DNA of 64,000 bases from Stieleria bergensis (GCA_007745635.1 CP036272.1:6935566-6999565); one strand, 5' to 3'. Numbered from the stretch's first letter, positions 10,493 through 18,757 are shown. The notes: a model not told the origin generated them from the letters alone. A program made the numbers and translations.

Positions 10493-10807
10493 TTAGAGCT
10501 CCCCATTTTCTTTTTTTGAGCGGATGTTCTCCTCCATCAGCTCAGAGATGACTTCGTTCTTAGCGTCGAGTTTCTCACGCATCTTCTGGAGCTTGGCATC
10601 GTGCTTGGACGTTTCAGCCTTCGTCGATCGCGGCGACTCAAAAGAGCGTTCAGCCTGTTGAAGCACGGAATTGATCCAGTTGTGGATCATCGTTGGCTGG
10701 ACGTGCATCTCGTCAGCGATCTGCGAGACAGGAATTTGGTCTTTAAGATGCCTGCGAACCGCATCAGCCTTCTGTGAAGCGGTGAAAGATCGTCGTTTTT
10801 TTGTCAT
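10493..10807 (-). CDS. IS transposase OrfA (helix-turn-helix)
   Basis: The 104-residue protein starts at ATG 10807 behind an AGGAG ribosome binding site. The N-terminal half (RRSFTASQKADAVRRHL ... VSQIADEMHVQPTMIHNW) is an IS3-type helix-turn-helix that recognises the element ends. The C-terminal half is a coiled-coil (KLQKMREKLDAKNEVISEL), expected to dimerise. It ends just after the A7 slip site; OrfB lies in the -1 frame. Confidence 0.9.
   Translation of the reverse strand: MTKKRRSFTASQKADAVRRHLKDQIPVSQIADEMHVQPTMIHNWINSVLQQAERSFESPRSTKAETSKHDAKLQKMREKLDAKNEVISELMEENIRSKKENGEL
10511..10517 (-). promoter_or_regulatory. A7 slippery heptamer for programmed -1 frameshift (OrfA to OrfB)
   Basis: On the minus strand the OrfA frame reads TCA AAA AAA GAA. 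This is an in-phase A_AAA_AAA heptamer, six codons before the OrfA stop. A -1 slip leads directly into AGA AAA TGG GGA GCT, which is continuous with OrfB. The arrangement is the standard one for IS3-family fusion transposases. Confidence 0.85.
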
Positions 10808-10839
10808 CAGAATTCTCCTCGGGGGGTGAGATTAATTCA

Positions 10840-10876
10840 CCGGAGGCAAAATTCCAATTCCATGAGAGGCAAGACA
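10840..10876 (-). repeat. Right terminal inverted repeat of the IS
   Basis: Read inward on the minus strand it begins TGTCTTGCCTC and continues with GGAATTGGAATTTTGC, matching the left end. Confidence 0.75.
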
Positions 10877-10877
10877 A

Positions 10878-11144
10878 TTTGACGTCTTCTGCAATTACGA
10901 TCCTGAGAACCTACTGTTGCAACAAGCCGAACAAGAGGTGCTTGACTTGCAGCTTGATGCGAATCGCCTGCAGCGTGCCATTCGTCGCATTGAAGACAGT
11001 GAAATCATTCTTGTCTCTCCCGAGAAGATGACGCCGCTGGCGTTTCCATTGTTGGTCGACAAACTGCGTGAACGCTTGAGCAGCGAATCACTGGCTGAAC
11101 GTGTCGCGCGCATGCAGAAACAACTTGAAGCTGCGGCAGGTTAG
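10878..11144 (+). pseudogene. C-terminal remnant of the Lhr-Core-like helicase
   Basis: After the IS the sequence resumes as FDVFCNYDPENLLLQQAEQE and continues to the TAG at 11144. This is the normal end of ligase-associated DEXH helicases, rich in charged helices and ending in LAERVARMQKQLE. It has no start codon of its own with a good ribosome binding site. The stop is three bases before the phosphodiesterase gene, so before the insertion the two genes were tightly coupled. Confidence 0.88.
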
Positions 11145-11147
11145 AAC

Positions 11148-11807
11148 GTGCACGGAAGAAACCCGGTCACGATTAAGAATCATCAGCTTTGGCTTTGCAG
11201 CCCAGGAGGAGTGTTCGATCCGGCTGCCGGAACCCTGTACGTCGCCGACACACACTTTGGGAAAGACGCGACGTTTCGGCAACATGCTGTGCCCGTCCCG
11301 GAGGGGACAACTGATGAAACTCTACAGAAGATCAAGCGCATGCTGCACATGAGTTCGGCGACAAAACTGGTCATTCTCGGCGACATGTTCCATGACCAAG
11401 CAACTCTGACCCCATCAACCGTGCACTCCTTGGAGCCGTTCTTCGATGAAATCGCACCCGTCAGTGTCTACCTGGTCCCCGGCAATCACGACTCCCAATT
11501 GAGACGACTGCCGAGCCACTGGCCGATCCAACTCGTCAAGCCCGGTACAATCTGGAACAACCTCATTGTGTCGCACTATCCTGTCGTCCCCGAAGACCCG
11601 TCAGCCATTGTGCTTGCGGGTCACATTCATCCAGCCGTTCGGATTAATTCTCGCACCGACCGTCTGAAACTTCGCTGCTTTTGGTATCGCGAAGGCACAC
11701 TCGTATTACCGGCGCTCGGCAGCTTTACGGGCTCGCAGATCATCGAGCCCAAAACCACCGATCAGGTCTGGCTCGTCGCCGACCATGAAGTGATTCAGTG
11801 GGGCTAA
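11148..11807 (+). CDS. pdeM: Ligase-associated metallophosphoesterase (MPE/PdeM-like)
   Basis: 219 residues, GTG start three bases after the helicase stop. The calcineurin-type metal motifs appear in order: YVADTHFGKD, ILGDMFHD, VPGNHD, SHYP and AGHIHPA. Homologues in exo-lig-hel-mpe operons are manganese-dependent phosphodiesterases acting on nucleic-acid ends. The reading frame is intact, but its position downstream of an IS inside the same operon may reduce its transcription unless the IS supplies a promoter. Confidence 0.9.
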   Translation: MHGRNPVTIKNHQLWLCSPGGVFDPAAGTLYVADTHFGKDATFRQHAVPVPEGTTDETLQKIKRMLHMSSATKLVILGDMFHDQATLTPSTVHSLEPFFDEIAPVSVYLVPGNHDSQLRRLPSHWPIQLVKPGTIWNNLIVSHYPVVPEDPSAIVLAGHIHPAVRINSRTDRLKLRCFWYREGTLVLPALGSFTGSQIIEPKTTDQVWLVADHEVIQWG

Positions 11808-11866
11808 CCCAGCCAACTCCATTTCCATGGCAAGCCAACTCAGTGGAACTTAGCGAGGCCGACGTT

Positions 11867-12544
11867 TCAGCGATCAGCCGCTTCTGATTCGCGCTGGCCG
11901 CTGGGCCGCTGATCACTCTCGCGCAGTCCCGATCGTTCTCGACTACCTTCACGGGCACCGTCGCGGGCACGTAAACCCGTTCGTTCACCGGCGTCTTCAC
12001 GCTTACCGCCTCGAGACCGTCGCTCCATCCAGCGAAAGAACTCATCAAGCGTGATGACTTCATCCTCACCAGCAGGATCCGCGAAATATTGTCGTTCGCG
12101 TGCTCGCCGCTCCGGTGTCATCTCGCCTTCACGCATGGCCAACCATTCTTCGAACGACACGCGCTTGTCGTTGTTCTTGTCGTAGGCTTGGTAGATTCGC
12201 TGGGCTTTGCGATACAATGCGTTTGCTTGAGTATCCAGACGCGGTGAATCTCGTCGCGACACTTCTCTCGCAGCATCGCCCTCAGCAGGTCGACGGATGA
12301 TCGAGCCTTCTCGATCGCGAAGATTGGGCAGACTGCGTTCCCGAGATCGCAATTGGGTGCGCAGGCTAGCCACTTCACTGCGCAACTCCTTGATCATTTC
12401 GAACAATGCGCGTTCACGATCATTCTGCGGCTGAAAATCGGGCACTGGTTTTGCCTCCGATTCCCGTCGCTGATCTTGCTGAGCGGACGCGATAGGAACA
12501 GCACCCATCAAGAACACCAGTAACAGTATGCCGCTGCGTGACAT
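11867..12544 (-). CDS. Secreted EF-hand protein
   Basis: The chosen ATG at 12544 gives a clean signal peptide (MSRSGILLLVFLMGAVPIAS-AQ). A longer open frame to 12691 lacks such features. Residues 44-70 form a short coiled coil (FEMIKELRSEVASLRTQL). One canonical EF-hand loop is present at 122-133 (DKNNDKRVSFEE), and a weaker second one near 155-170 (ADPAGEDEVITLDEF). The tail from 175 is Arg/Glu/Gly/Ser-rich and low complexity. Such proteins are common in planctomycetes and presumably bind calcium outside the cytoplasm; the function is unknown. Confidence 0.75.
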   Translation of the reverse strand: MSRSGILLLVFLMGAVPIASAQQDQRRESEAKPVPDFQPQNDRERALFEMIKELRSEVASLRTQLRSRERSLPNLRDREGSIIRRPAEGDAAREVSRRDSPRLDTQANALYRKAQRIYQAYDKNNDKRVSFEEWLAMREGEMTPERRARERQYFADPAGEDEVITLDEFFRWMERRSRGGKREDAGERTGLRARDGAREGSRERSGLRESDQRPSGQRESEAADR

Positions 12545-12809
12545 TTTAAACCTCTGGTCAATTGAAACGAAGTGGAATGGGACGTTGGCCGAATTCGCTA
12601 GGATAACGAAACACGACTGACCTTGCCTGGTGGCCAGAACCCGCGAACTCCAATTTGCACCTGCACACAATCTTGCGCCGGTGTCGCGCACTGGGCCTCA
12701 TGACTTCCGTCAGACGCAGCCATTCTTACACCTCCTCGAGCGCGTCGGGAATTACAATGTGTCCTTTATCTCACCACTGGCTCTTTCTCTTTGGTCTTGC
12801 GTGAACAAA

Positions 12810-13709
12810 ATGATCACCGCCTACCGTCACCTGATTATCCTCGTTTTCCTGTGTCTCACGCTCACCGCTCAGCACAGCCAGGCTGTCGAAAACGAATCGG
12901 CTCACCTGCGACTCATTACGTACAATGTATGGTACGGATTCAGCAAAGTCCCAGATCGCAAGCCCGCGTATCTGACCTGGATGAAACAGCAGGCCCCCGA
13001 CATCGTGTCACTTCAAGAGCTTAATGGTTACACCGAAGAACGATTGGCCAAGGACGCCGCGGCTTGGCAACATCCGCATTCTGCACTGCTTAAAACCAAG
13101 GGCTTTTCAACTGGCATCACCTCACGATATCCGATCGAGGAGATCCAGCGCACGCTGACCGGGTTTCATCATGGCTTGCTGCGAGTCAAAATTCGTGGGC
13201 TGTATGTGTATGTGATCCATCTTCACCCCAGCAACTGGGAAACACGCCTCGGAGAAACGGAACTGATCTTGAAGGACGTCGCTTCACTGCCTGAAGGATC
13301 GCACGTTATCTTAGCGGGTGACTTCAACACCTTCTCCAGCGACGATGCCAAGTACTATCAACATGGCAAGCTGGAGCCCTTCTTCAATCAACGCGATCAG
13401 AAGTACGGCGAGAAGAATCTGCGCAGGGGCAAACTGGACTTTAGCGTCATCGAGCATTACAAAGCGGCAGGCTTTGTGGACTTGGAAAACTCCCAACGCG
13501 GCCCGGACTTTGCATTCACTGGCAGCTTTCCAACCAAAATCGAAAAGCCCGGCGATCACGGCAGTGCTCGACGACTGGATTACGTCTTTGCCAAGCCTCC
13601 ATTGGCCAAACACGTTTCGCGTGCCCAGGTCGTCGCATCGGAAACGACTTGGATCCTGTCGGATCACTTGCCGGTCATCGTTGACTTCGCGACACTGCCG
13701 GCGGAATGA
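12810..13709 (+). CDS. Secreted endonuclease/exonuclease/phosphatase family protein
   Basis: Starting at ATG 12810 the protein has 299 residues and a signal peptide (MITAYRHLIILVFLCL). A GTG at 12801 is in frame and also possible. Motifs of the family are visible: LRLITYNVWYG, DIVSLQELNG (metal-binding Glu), the central HHGLLRV and YVIHLHPSNW, AGDFNTFSSDD, and the terminal SDHLPVIVDF. The fold hydrolyses phosphodiesters or phosphomonoesters; an exported version could act on extracellular DNA or phosphorylated compounds. Divergent from the EF-hand gene. Confidence 0.85.
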   Translation: MITAYRHLIILVFLCLTLTAQHSQAVENESAHLRLITYNVWYGFSKVPDRKPAYLTWMKQQAPDIVSLQELNGYTEERLAKDAAAWQHPHSALLKTKGFSTGITSRYPIEEIQRTLTGFHHGLLRVKIRGLYVYVIHLHPSNWETRLGETELILKDVASLPEGSHVILAGDFNTFSSDDAKYYQHGKLEPFFNQRDQKYGEKNLRRGKLDFSVIEHYKAAGFVDLENSQRGPDFAFTGSFPTKIEKPGDHGSARRLDYVFAKPPLAKHVSRAQVVASETTWILSDHLPVIVDFATLPAE

Positions 13710-13751
13710 GACCACCGCGCCGCATCCTCCCGTCCAAACGACGGAAGTCTT

Positions 13752-13821
13752 GGCAAGCTTGCCTGCTGACCGGAGGTGTTCGGTCAGCGAGCGGTGTGCA
13801 GCGCTGCCCGCTCCGCTGGAG
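13752..13821. repeat. Cluster of four small hairpins
   Basis: GGCAAGCTTGCC (13752-13763), an 8-bp stem GCTGACCG/CGGTCAGC (13765-13788), GCAGCGCTGC (13798-13807) and CTCC/GGAG (13811-13821) follow each other. They lie downstream of the phosphatase-family gene and may end transcription from both sides, although there is no T-run. Confidence 0.5.
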
Positions 13822-13844
13822 CGAACGCACTAGCACTTCGGTTT

Positions 13845-14130
13845 CTACAAGAACTTAAATTGAAACACTTCTTTCAGCGCTGAAAGCCCCAGCGTTGGCA
13901 ACGAAGCAATCGCCACGATCTCCAGCAGGTGCCTGGCCTGCAGCGGTGTGGTGCCAAGCACCAAGTTCCCCGGCGTGGTGTAGATCGCTAGCAGTGACAG
14001 TGCAGCGGACAGAGCAACCGCGCCAAGCAGAGCGCGATTGCCTAACGGATCCTTGCGAAACAACGTGCTCGAGGACCGTGAATCAAAGACGGTTTCAATA
14101 CTCACAGCGAAGATTCCATCAAGAAAACAG
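13845..14130 (-). pseudogene. C-terminal remnant of a cation-transporting P-type ATPase
   Basis: The frame reads SRSSSTLFRKDPLGNRALLG, then two hydrophobic helices around LLAIYTTPGNLVLGTTPL and an ending near LSALKEVFQF. This matches the last transmembrane helices of calcium/cation P-type ATPases (Cation_ATPase_C). Nothing of the pump core (DKTGT, TGD) is found upstream; the next 300 bases on this strand have no matching sequence. It is a decayed fragment and probably not expressed. Confidence 0.65.
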
Positions 14131-14447
14131 CACGACACCCTAGAAAACCGCCCTGCAAAACCACCCTGAGAGCCGGGAAGTTTTTGCAACAGTTGGCGGG
14201 GCTCACTCATTCAATCGAGCACCAAGCCTGCATCTTACATCGCAGAGACAGGGGAGACATTGGCAAAGTTTGCAAACCCCCAATTCGCGCAGTGGCAAGT
14301 GCCGACAGCGGAGAAAACGGCAGATCAAGGCGTCTAGCAGATCCTAGTGTCTGGCTGCTCGGATCGAGACTCCGAGCGCAATCCACGCGTCTCAGTTCAT
14401 CGATGGAAACTCCGCACTCGGGCTGACTGATGCTGAGTCTGCCTGTT

Positions 14448-14987
14448 CTAAAGGTTAAGCTTGATCGGATAATAAGTCGTCATGCCGGCTCGGCTGAGGC
14501 CAGCATACATTTGCCCTGGAGCGCCGCCATTGGCCATCGCTCGATTCGCACCTGCGGCATAGCCTGACTTGTTCGCTGGAACATTATCGGCGGCCTCATT
14601 CCAGGCTCGCGCTTGGATCACACATTTGTTGCCAGGAACCAACATGAAGTCAATGTACGCTGAACTTCCTGGGAACCCTGTAGTCAACCAGTACGTTGCG
14701 TTTGCGCAGCCAAACCTTGCTGCTACCTGAGCCACCTCTTCAATGTCCCGTGCGCCACTGTTCTGATTGCAGGCCACATACATGATCGTCACTGCAGCAC
14801 CGTTTACGAAGTTGGCCAACGCATCCAGCTTGGTACCGTTTAGCGATCCATTGAGATGCAATCCATACAAGCCGCCGGCGGTACCGAGCACAATGGCGCG
14901 ACAGCCATCGATACTCGGAAATCCAATCTCCGTGTTATCGGATCCGATCTCTCGTTCACACAAATAAATCACGTTGACTTGCCCCAT
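14448..14987 (-). CDS. Unknown protein, no recognised family
   Basis: The frame is open from 15227, with candidate starts at 15227, 15074 and 14987; I chose 14987 (MGQVNVIYLCERE, 179 residues) because the compact globular sequence begins there. No clear ribosome binding site supports any of the three. Visible features are a central GCRAIVLGTAGGLYGLHLNG, a hydrophobic AAVTIMYVACNQ, several cysteines, and a Gly/Asn-rich end. It has no signal peptide or membrane helix in this form. It could be a small enzyme of an undescribed group; I cannot assign a function. Confidence 0.5.
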   Translation of the reverse strand: MGQVNVIYLCEREIGSDNTEIGFPSIDGCRAIVLGTAGGLYGLHLNGSLNGTKLDALANFVNGAAVTIMYVACNQNSGARDIEEVAQVAARFGCANATYWLTTGFPGSSAYIDFMLVPGNKCVIQARAWNEAADNVPANKSGYAAGANRAMANGGAPGQMYAGLSRAGMTTYYPIKLNL

Positions 14988-15419
14988 GGATTGATTGCTC
15001 GATCGTGAATTCACAATGTAGCTTTCCAACGCGATGCAAGCAACCAACCGTTGCTGGGACCAAACGGCGCGCATGGCTTGCCTTGGTTCGCGGCAAACGC
15101 GTCTCGTTGAAGGCACACGATGAAGCATGGTGGTCAGCGGAGGACAGGGCGGTGCAGAACGAGAACGCGCGACGTTGATTTTTCCGCAGCTAGCGACTGC
15201 GATGATCACTAAGCGACAAACCGTCACTCGCAGGCCGCCGATCGACCTGAATGAGAATCCGCCAACAAATTCCCCTCATCTCTAGAACCGAATGCAGATC
15301 AACACTGTACCGGGATAAAATCGCAAATCAAAATGCGGCATGAATCTGATTCGCTGCCACTGCGAATCAGCTACACTGAAGTGTGATTCTGCACGGCGAA
15401 ACTTGATAGAGACATTGAG

Positions 15420-16367
15420 ATGAAATTGAAGCATTGGTTTTTCGCATCGCTATCGTTGTTGTTTACCAGTTCGCTCTCCGGGCAAGAGGCAGCAACCACG
15501 GCCCCCATCCAAGAGAGCCAACCAGCTCCAACAACCGAGTCTGCCCAAGCGATCCAGCGTTTGGTGAAGGACTACGTGACCGCGTTTAACGCCGCAAACG
15601 TGGAAGAACTTGCAAGTTTTTGGGCAATAGACGGAATCTTCGTCGATCATGCTACGGGTGATGAAGTCAAAGGACGCGAGGCACTTGCCGAGAGCTTTCG
15701 CGAAACCTTTGAGCTGCACCCTGGCTTGAAACTGGAATGCAGCACTCAAGCGATCCGCGAGACATCGCCAAGGGAAATCGTCGAAGACGGCCAGGCCATT
15801 GTGACTCGGGCCGATGGCACCGTCTCGCGAACGCTGTATCAAGTCCAGTACGTCAAAAAGGACACGGGCTGGCAAATCGTTCGCGTGACTGACAATGTGT
15901 CGCCTTCCCAGCCCGCGAGTAGCGGCCCGGCGGCAGCGGATCCGTTGAGCCAACTGGATTGGCTGCAGGGCGAGTGGCAGGACAAAGCTGGCGACTCGAC
16001 CATTCGCATGAGCTGCCAACGGACTCGCGGCGGTAAATTTCTGTCGCGTAAATACACCGTCACCATTGGCGAAGACGTGCGATCATCGGGCCTTCAGTTG
16101 ATCAGCTGGGATGCCGCTTCGCAACAGATTCGCAGCTACCTTTTCGACGAAGAAGGAACGGTCGTTCAAGCGACTTGGACCAAGGATGGTGATCAGTGGA
16201 GAATCGAATCGGTGGGAACATTCGGTGACGGAGGACAGGGATCTTCAACGTCGATCGTGACGCCACTGGATGAAGCAAGCTATCGCGTGGAAAAGGTCAA
16301 GCGAGTGATCGACGGCCAGATCTTACCGAACCTGGAACCCGCAATTGTCGTTCGCCAACCGGAATGA
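15420..16367 (+). CDS. Secreted SnoaL/NTF2-like protein with C-terminal beta-barrel-like domain
   Basis: 315 residues with a signal peptide (MKLKHWFFASLSLLF ... SG-QEA). Residues about 40-160 are an NTF2-like/SnoaL (DUF4440, SgcJ/EcaC type) domain: IQRLVKDYVTAFNAANVEEL, DGIFVDHATG, and the final GWQIVRVTD. Residues 175-310 begin LDWLQGEWQD and resemble DUF1579-like lipocalin-type barrels. Duplicated or extended versions are frequent in planctomycetes. The NTF2 pocket probably binds a small molecule; no catalytic residues can be named. Confidence 0.75.
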   Translation: MKLKHWFFASLSLLFTSSLSGQEAATTAPIQESQPAPTTESAQAIQRLVKDYVTAFNAANVEELASFWAIDGIFVDHATGDEVKGREALAESFRETFELHPGLKLECSTQAIRETSPREIVEDGQAIVTRADGTVSRTLYQVQYVKKDTGWQIVRVTDNVSPSQPASSGPAAADPLSQLDWLQGEWQDKAGDSTIRMSCQRTRGGKFLSRKYTVTIGEDVRSSGLQLISWDAASQQIRSYLFDEEGTVVQATWTKDGDQWRIESVGTFGDGGQGSSTSIVTPLDEASYRVEKVKRVIDGQILPNLEPAIVVRQPE

Positions 16368-16457
16368 CCAACGCGGCAGGATGCCCATCTCTGGCGGGCT
16401 GGCTCCGGTTGCCGCCATTGAACAATCAAACGCCCCACCTAACCCATCTCATTTGTG

Positions 16458-18149
16458 ATGAAAACGATGTTCAGCATTCCCATCAAGGCACGCTCTGTGC
16501 TGCCGGCCTTATTGGCCATGGTGTTGTTACCCAGTGCAGAACTGTCTGCACAGCGTGGACGTGGCGGAGGCGGCGCCAGACCATCGGTCAGTCGGCCATC
16601 GGCACGACCATCGGTCAGTCGGCCATCAATGAGCCGTCCAACCTCGCGGCCATCGATGTCTCGACCGACCTCGCGGCCTTCAATGCCATCGATGTCTCGG
16701 CCATCATCGCGGCCTTCGATCAGCCGGCCTTCGATGCCCAGCACAAGGCCCTCAACGCGCCCCTCATTCCCATCAACCAGACCGTCGAATCCCAGCACGC
16801 GTCCATCGCTGCCAAACACGCGACCATCACTGCCAAACACTCGGCCTTCGCTGCCAAACACTCGGCCTTCGCTGCCAAACACTCGGCCTTCGCTGCCAAA
16901 CACTCGGCCGTCGCTGCCAAACACTCGGCCTTCGCTGCCAAACACTCGGCCATCACTGCCAAACACTCGGCCATCACTGCCAAACACTCGGCCTTCGCTG
17001 CCAAACACTCGGCCAGCACTGCCAGGAAACAGGCCATCACTGGGAGATATCCAAGACTTCATCCGACCGGGTCAACCTGGCACACGGCCCAGCAATCCCG
17101 CCGGTGACTTCTTGCAGAATCGTCCGTCGACTCTACCAGCGCCCGGGACTCGACCCGGCGGCGGAGATCGACCTTCGGTCATGCCCCTGCCCGGAGAAGG
17201 CAACCGACCCGGCGGCGGAGATCGACCAGGCGGCGGAGATCGTCCTTCGATCATGCCCCTGCCCGGAGAAGGCAACCGACCCGGCGGCGGAGATCGTCCC
17301 TCCATTACACCGCTGCCCGGAGAACGTCCCGGTGGTGGAGATCGACCTGAGCGGCCCGGCACGTTACCGACTCGGCCTCAACGCCCACCGGGAGCTCGTC
17401 CGCCGGCCAACCTTCCTGTCCACCGTCCAGTGCTTCGTCCCCCAGGGTCGCGTCCACCAGGATGGCGACCACCAGGGGCGCGTCCACCGGGTTGGCGTCC
17501 GCCAGGCTGGAGACCACCTGTGCACCTTCCCGTCTATGGTCGCCATTTCTGGAATCGCTATCCATGGCGTTGGGGTTGGCACCGCTATCCTGTCAACTGG
17601 TATCGCTGGGCTTCAGTCCCTTTGATCACCTCATGGTGTTTCCGTGTGAACACGCAACCGGTGTACTATTCCTACGGAGACAACATCTACTACGAAGGTG
17701 ACAATGTTTACTACGAAAACAATGTCATTGCCTCGGCGGATGAGTACGCAGCCCAAGCTCAGGAGATCGCTGCTGCGGTCCCTGATGACGTCGACACAGA
17801 CGACGTGGAATGGCTGCCGCTAGGTATCTTTTCAGTCATGGAACGAGATGGTGACGCTGAAGACGCGACGCTGTTTTTACAGTTGGCTGTCAACAAAGAC
17901 GGCATCATCGCTGGCACGGTGCAGAACACCACAACCGACGATGCCTTTGAAGTCGAAGGCACGGTGGACAAAGAGTCTCAACGTGCTGCTTGGGGTCCGG
18001 TTGGAAAACCGTGGCCCATCATGGAAACTGGAATCTACAACCTGAGCGAAAACGCGACCGACGTGTTGCTGCACTTCGAAGGCGGTGAAACTCAGCAGTG
18101 GAGTCTTGCTCGACTGGATGAGCCCGAAAACTCCTCCGACGAGCAGTAG
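16458..18149 (+). CDS. Pro/Arg/Ser-rich tandem-repeat surface protein (mu-protocadherin-like)
   Basis: 563 residues with a signal peptide (MKTMFSIPIKARSVLPALLA ... LSAQ). Residues about 30-115 are degenerate RPS(M/V/I)S repeats. Residues 118-194 are eleven heptads of the type LPNTRPS. Then come units of RPGGGDRPS with PLPGEGN, and Pro/Gly/Trp repeats (RPPGWRPPG). The last 230 residues are different: Trp/Tyr-rich, then YYSYGDNIYYEGDN, and a globular domain (about 450-555; EWLPLGIFSVMERD). Similar proteins in Rhodopirellula were named mu-protocadherin. It is most likely exported and wall- or matrix-associated; binding through the C-terminal domain is an inference. Confidence 0.75.
   Translation: MKTMFSIPIKARSVLPALLAMVLLPSAELSAQRGRGGGGARPSVSRPSARPSVSRPSMSRPTSRPSMSRPTSRPSMPSMSRPSSRPSISRPSMPSTRPSTRPSFPSTRPSNPSTRPSLPNTRPSLPNTRPSLPNTRPSLPNTRPSLPNTRPSLPNTRPSLPNTRPSLPNTRPSLPNTRPSLPNTRPALPGNRPSLGDIQDFIRPGQPGTRPSNPAGDFLQNRPSTLPAPGTRPGGGDRPSVMPLPGEGNRPGGGDRPGGGDRPSIMPLPGEGNRPGGGDRPSITPLPGERPGGGDRPERPGTLPTRPQRPPGARPPANLPVHRPVLRPPGSRPPGWRPPGARPPGWRPPGWRPPVHLPVYGRHFWNRYPWRWGWHRYPVNWYRWASVPLITSWCFRVNTQPVYYSYGDNIYYEGDNVYYENNVIASADEYAAQAQEIAAAVPDDVDTDDVEWLPLGIFSVMERDGDAEDATLFLQLAVNKDGIIAGTVQNTTTDDAFEVEGTVDKESQRAAWGPVGKPWPIMETGIYNLSENATDVLLHFEGGETQQWSLARLDEPENSSDEQ
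16809..17039 (+). repeat. 21-bp tandem repeat (11 units)
   Basis: Ten nearly identical 21-bp units containing CTGCCAAACAC, plus one degenerate unit, encode the LPNTRPS heptads. Because the unit is a multiple of three, unit gain or loss keeps the frame. Other frames stay open only because of the repeat. Confidence 0.9.
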
Positions 18150-18184
18150 CGTCTGTTCGCGTCAGTCCATGTGTCAGTCAGTCC

Positions 18185-18243
18185 ACGCGGCGTCTCGCCG
18201 CGTGGGGATGAAATCAGCACGCCGCAGCAGGCCGCTTTGACGG
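18185..18243. repeat. 59-bp double-hairpin intergenic repeat, copy 1
   Basis: Begins ACGCGGCGTCTCGCCGCGT, a perfect hairpin, then GGGGATGAAATCAGCA, then a second GC-rich hairpin ending GGCCGCTTTGACGG. It sits between two convergent genes. It is about 90 percent identical to 21760-21818. Confidence 0.8.
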
Positions 18244-18246
18244 ATG

Positions 18247-18690
18247 CTATCCATTGATTAACCGCACGGTGAAGTAACCCAATAGAATCCCGCGCAGCGA
18301 CCAAGCGATCGTGCGGATCCAATTGGTGTTCACTAACTTGCGATAAGCATCTTGGTCGAAGCCATTGACCAGCGTTGAATGGCAGGGCACGCTGACAAAG
18401 AACGTTGTCAGCCAAACAACCCCGATCAAAGCCAGTCCAGCCCAAGCGGCCCATCGCGGGAATCCTGCCGGCGACATGGCAATCAATCCCATCGCCGAGA
18501 TCAGTTCGATCAACATGGGCAGGGCAACGATCGGCGTGATCAACCGAGTATGGTCCGTTTCATAACGCGCAAACTGATCGGCACCCACGCGATCAAACAG
18601 TTCATAGTGAACAACTTGAACCATCCAGATCAATCCCATCAGATACCACGTCGACAGCAGATTGGTTAAGAAAACGAGATTGGCGTTCAT
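18247..18690 (-). CDS. Small four-helix membrane protein of unknown function
   Basis: 147 residues with four hydrophobic segments: NLLSTWYLMGLIWMVQVVHY, ITPIVALPMLIELISAMGLI, AAWAGLALIGVVWLTTFF and a weak last one near the end. Between helices 3 and 4 is PCHSTLVNGFDQDAYRKLVNTN, which is well conserved in look. It is 67 bases downstream of the photolyase-like gene on the same strand and probably co-transcribed. I do not recognise a named function. Confidence 0.7.
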   Translation of the reverse strand: MNANLVFLTNLLSTWYLMGLIWMVQVVHYELFDRVGADQFARYETDHTRLITPIVALPMLIELISAMGLIAMSPAGFPRWAAWAGLALIGVVWLTTFFVSVPCHSTLVNGFDQDAYRKLVNTNWIRTIAWSLRGILLGYFTVRLING

Positions 18691-18757
18691 GAATCAGACG
18701 TGCTCTACGGGTGGTTGCTCTAATAGGATCGCGTGCTGACGATCGATCATCGTGAGA

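Larger units (their letters stand above)
9296..10876. mobile_element. IS3-family-like insertion sequence (about 1.58 kb)
   Basis: The element starts with TGTCTTGG and ends with CAAGACA. Its ends form imperfect inverted repeats of about 37 bp that share TGTCTTG and a block GGAATTGGAATTT. It carries two minus-strand ORFs: OrfA (helix-turn-helix) and OrfB (DDE integrase). The left flank ends in TTT and the right flank resumes with TTT after one extra A (10877), consistent with a 3-bp target duplication. Removal restores the helicase frame perfectly. Both ORFs and both ends look intact, so the insertion is probably recent. Confidence 0.9.

Noticed and set aside
9606-10496. 296-codon plus-strand frame inside the IS
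   Set aside because: It is antisense to the DDE integrase, whose catalytic motifs are complete; the plus-strand translation has no motif.
16809-17039. CRISPR-like repeat array
   Set aside because: The 21-bp units are directly adjacent without spacers and encode a heptad repeat in frame; no cas genes are near.
16439-17062. Long minus-strand frame (repeats of GRVFGSD type) and a plus-strand frame rich in AAKHSA
   Set aside because: Both arise from the 21-bp repeat being free of stops in several frames. The plus-strand frame at 16458 has a signal peptide, a globular C-terminal domain and continues beyond the repeat.
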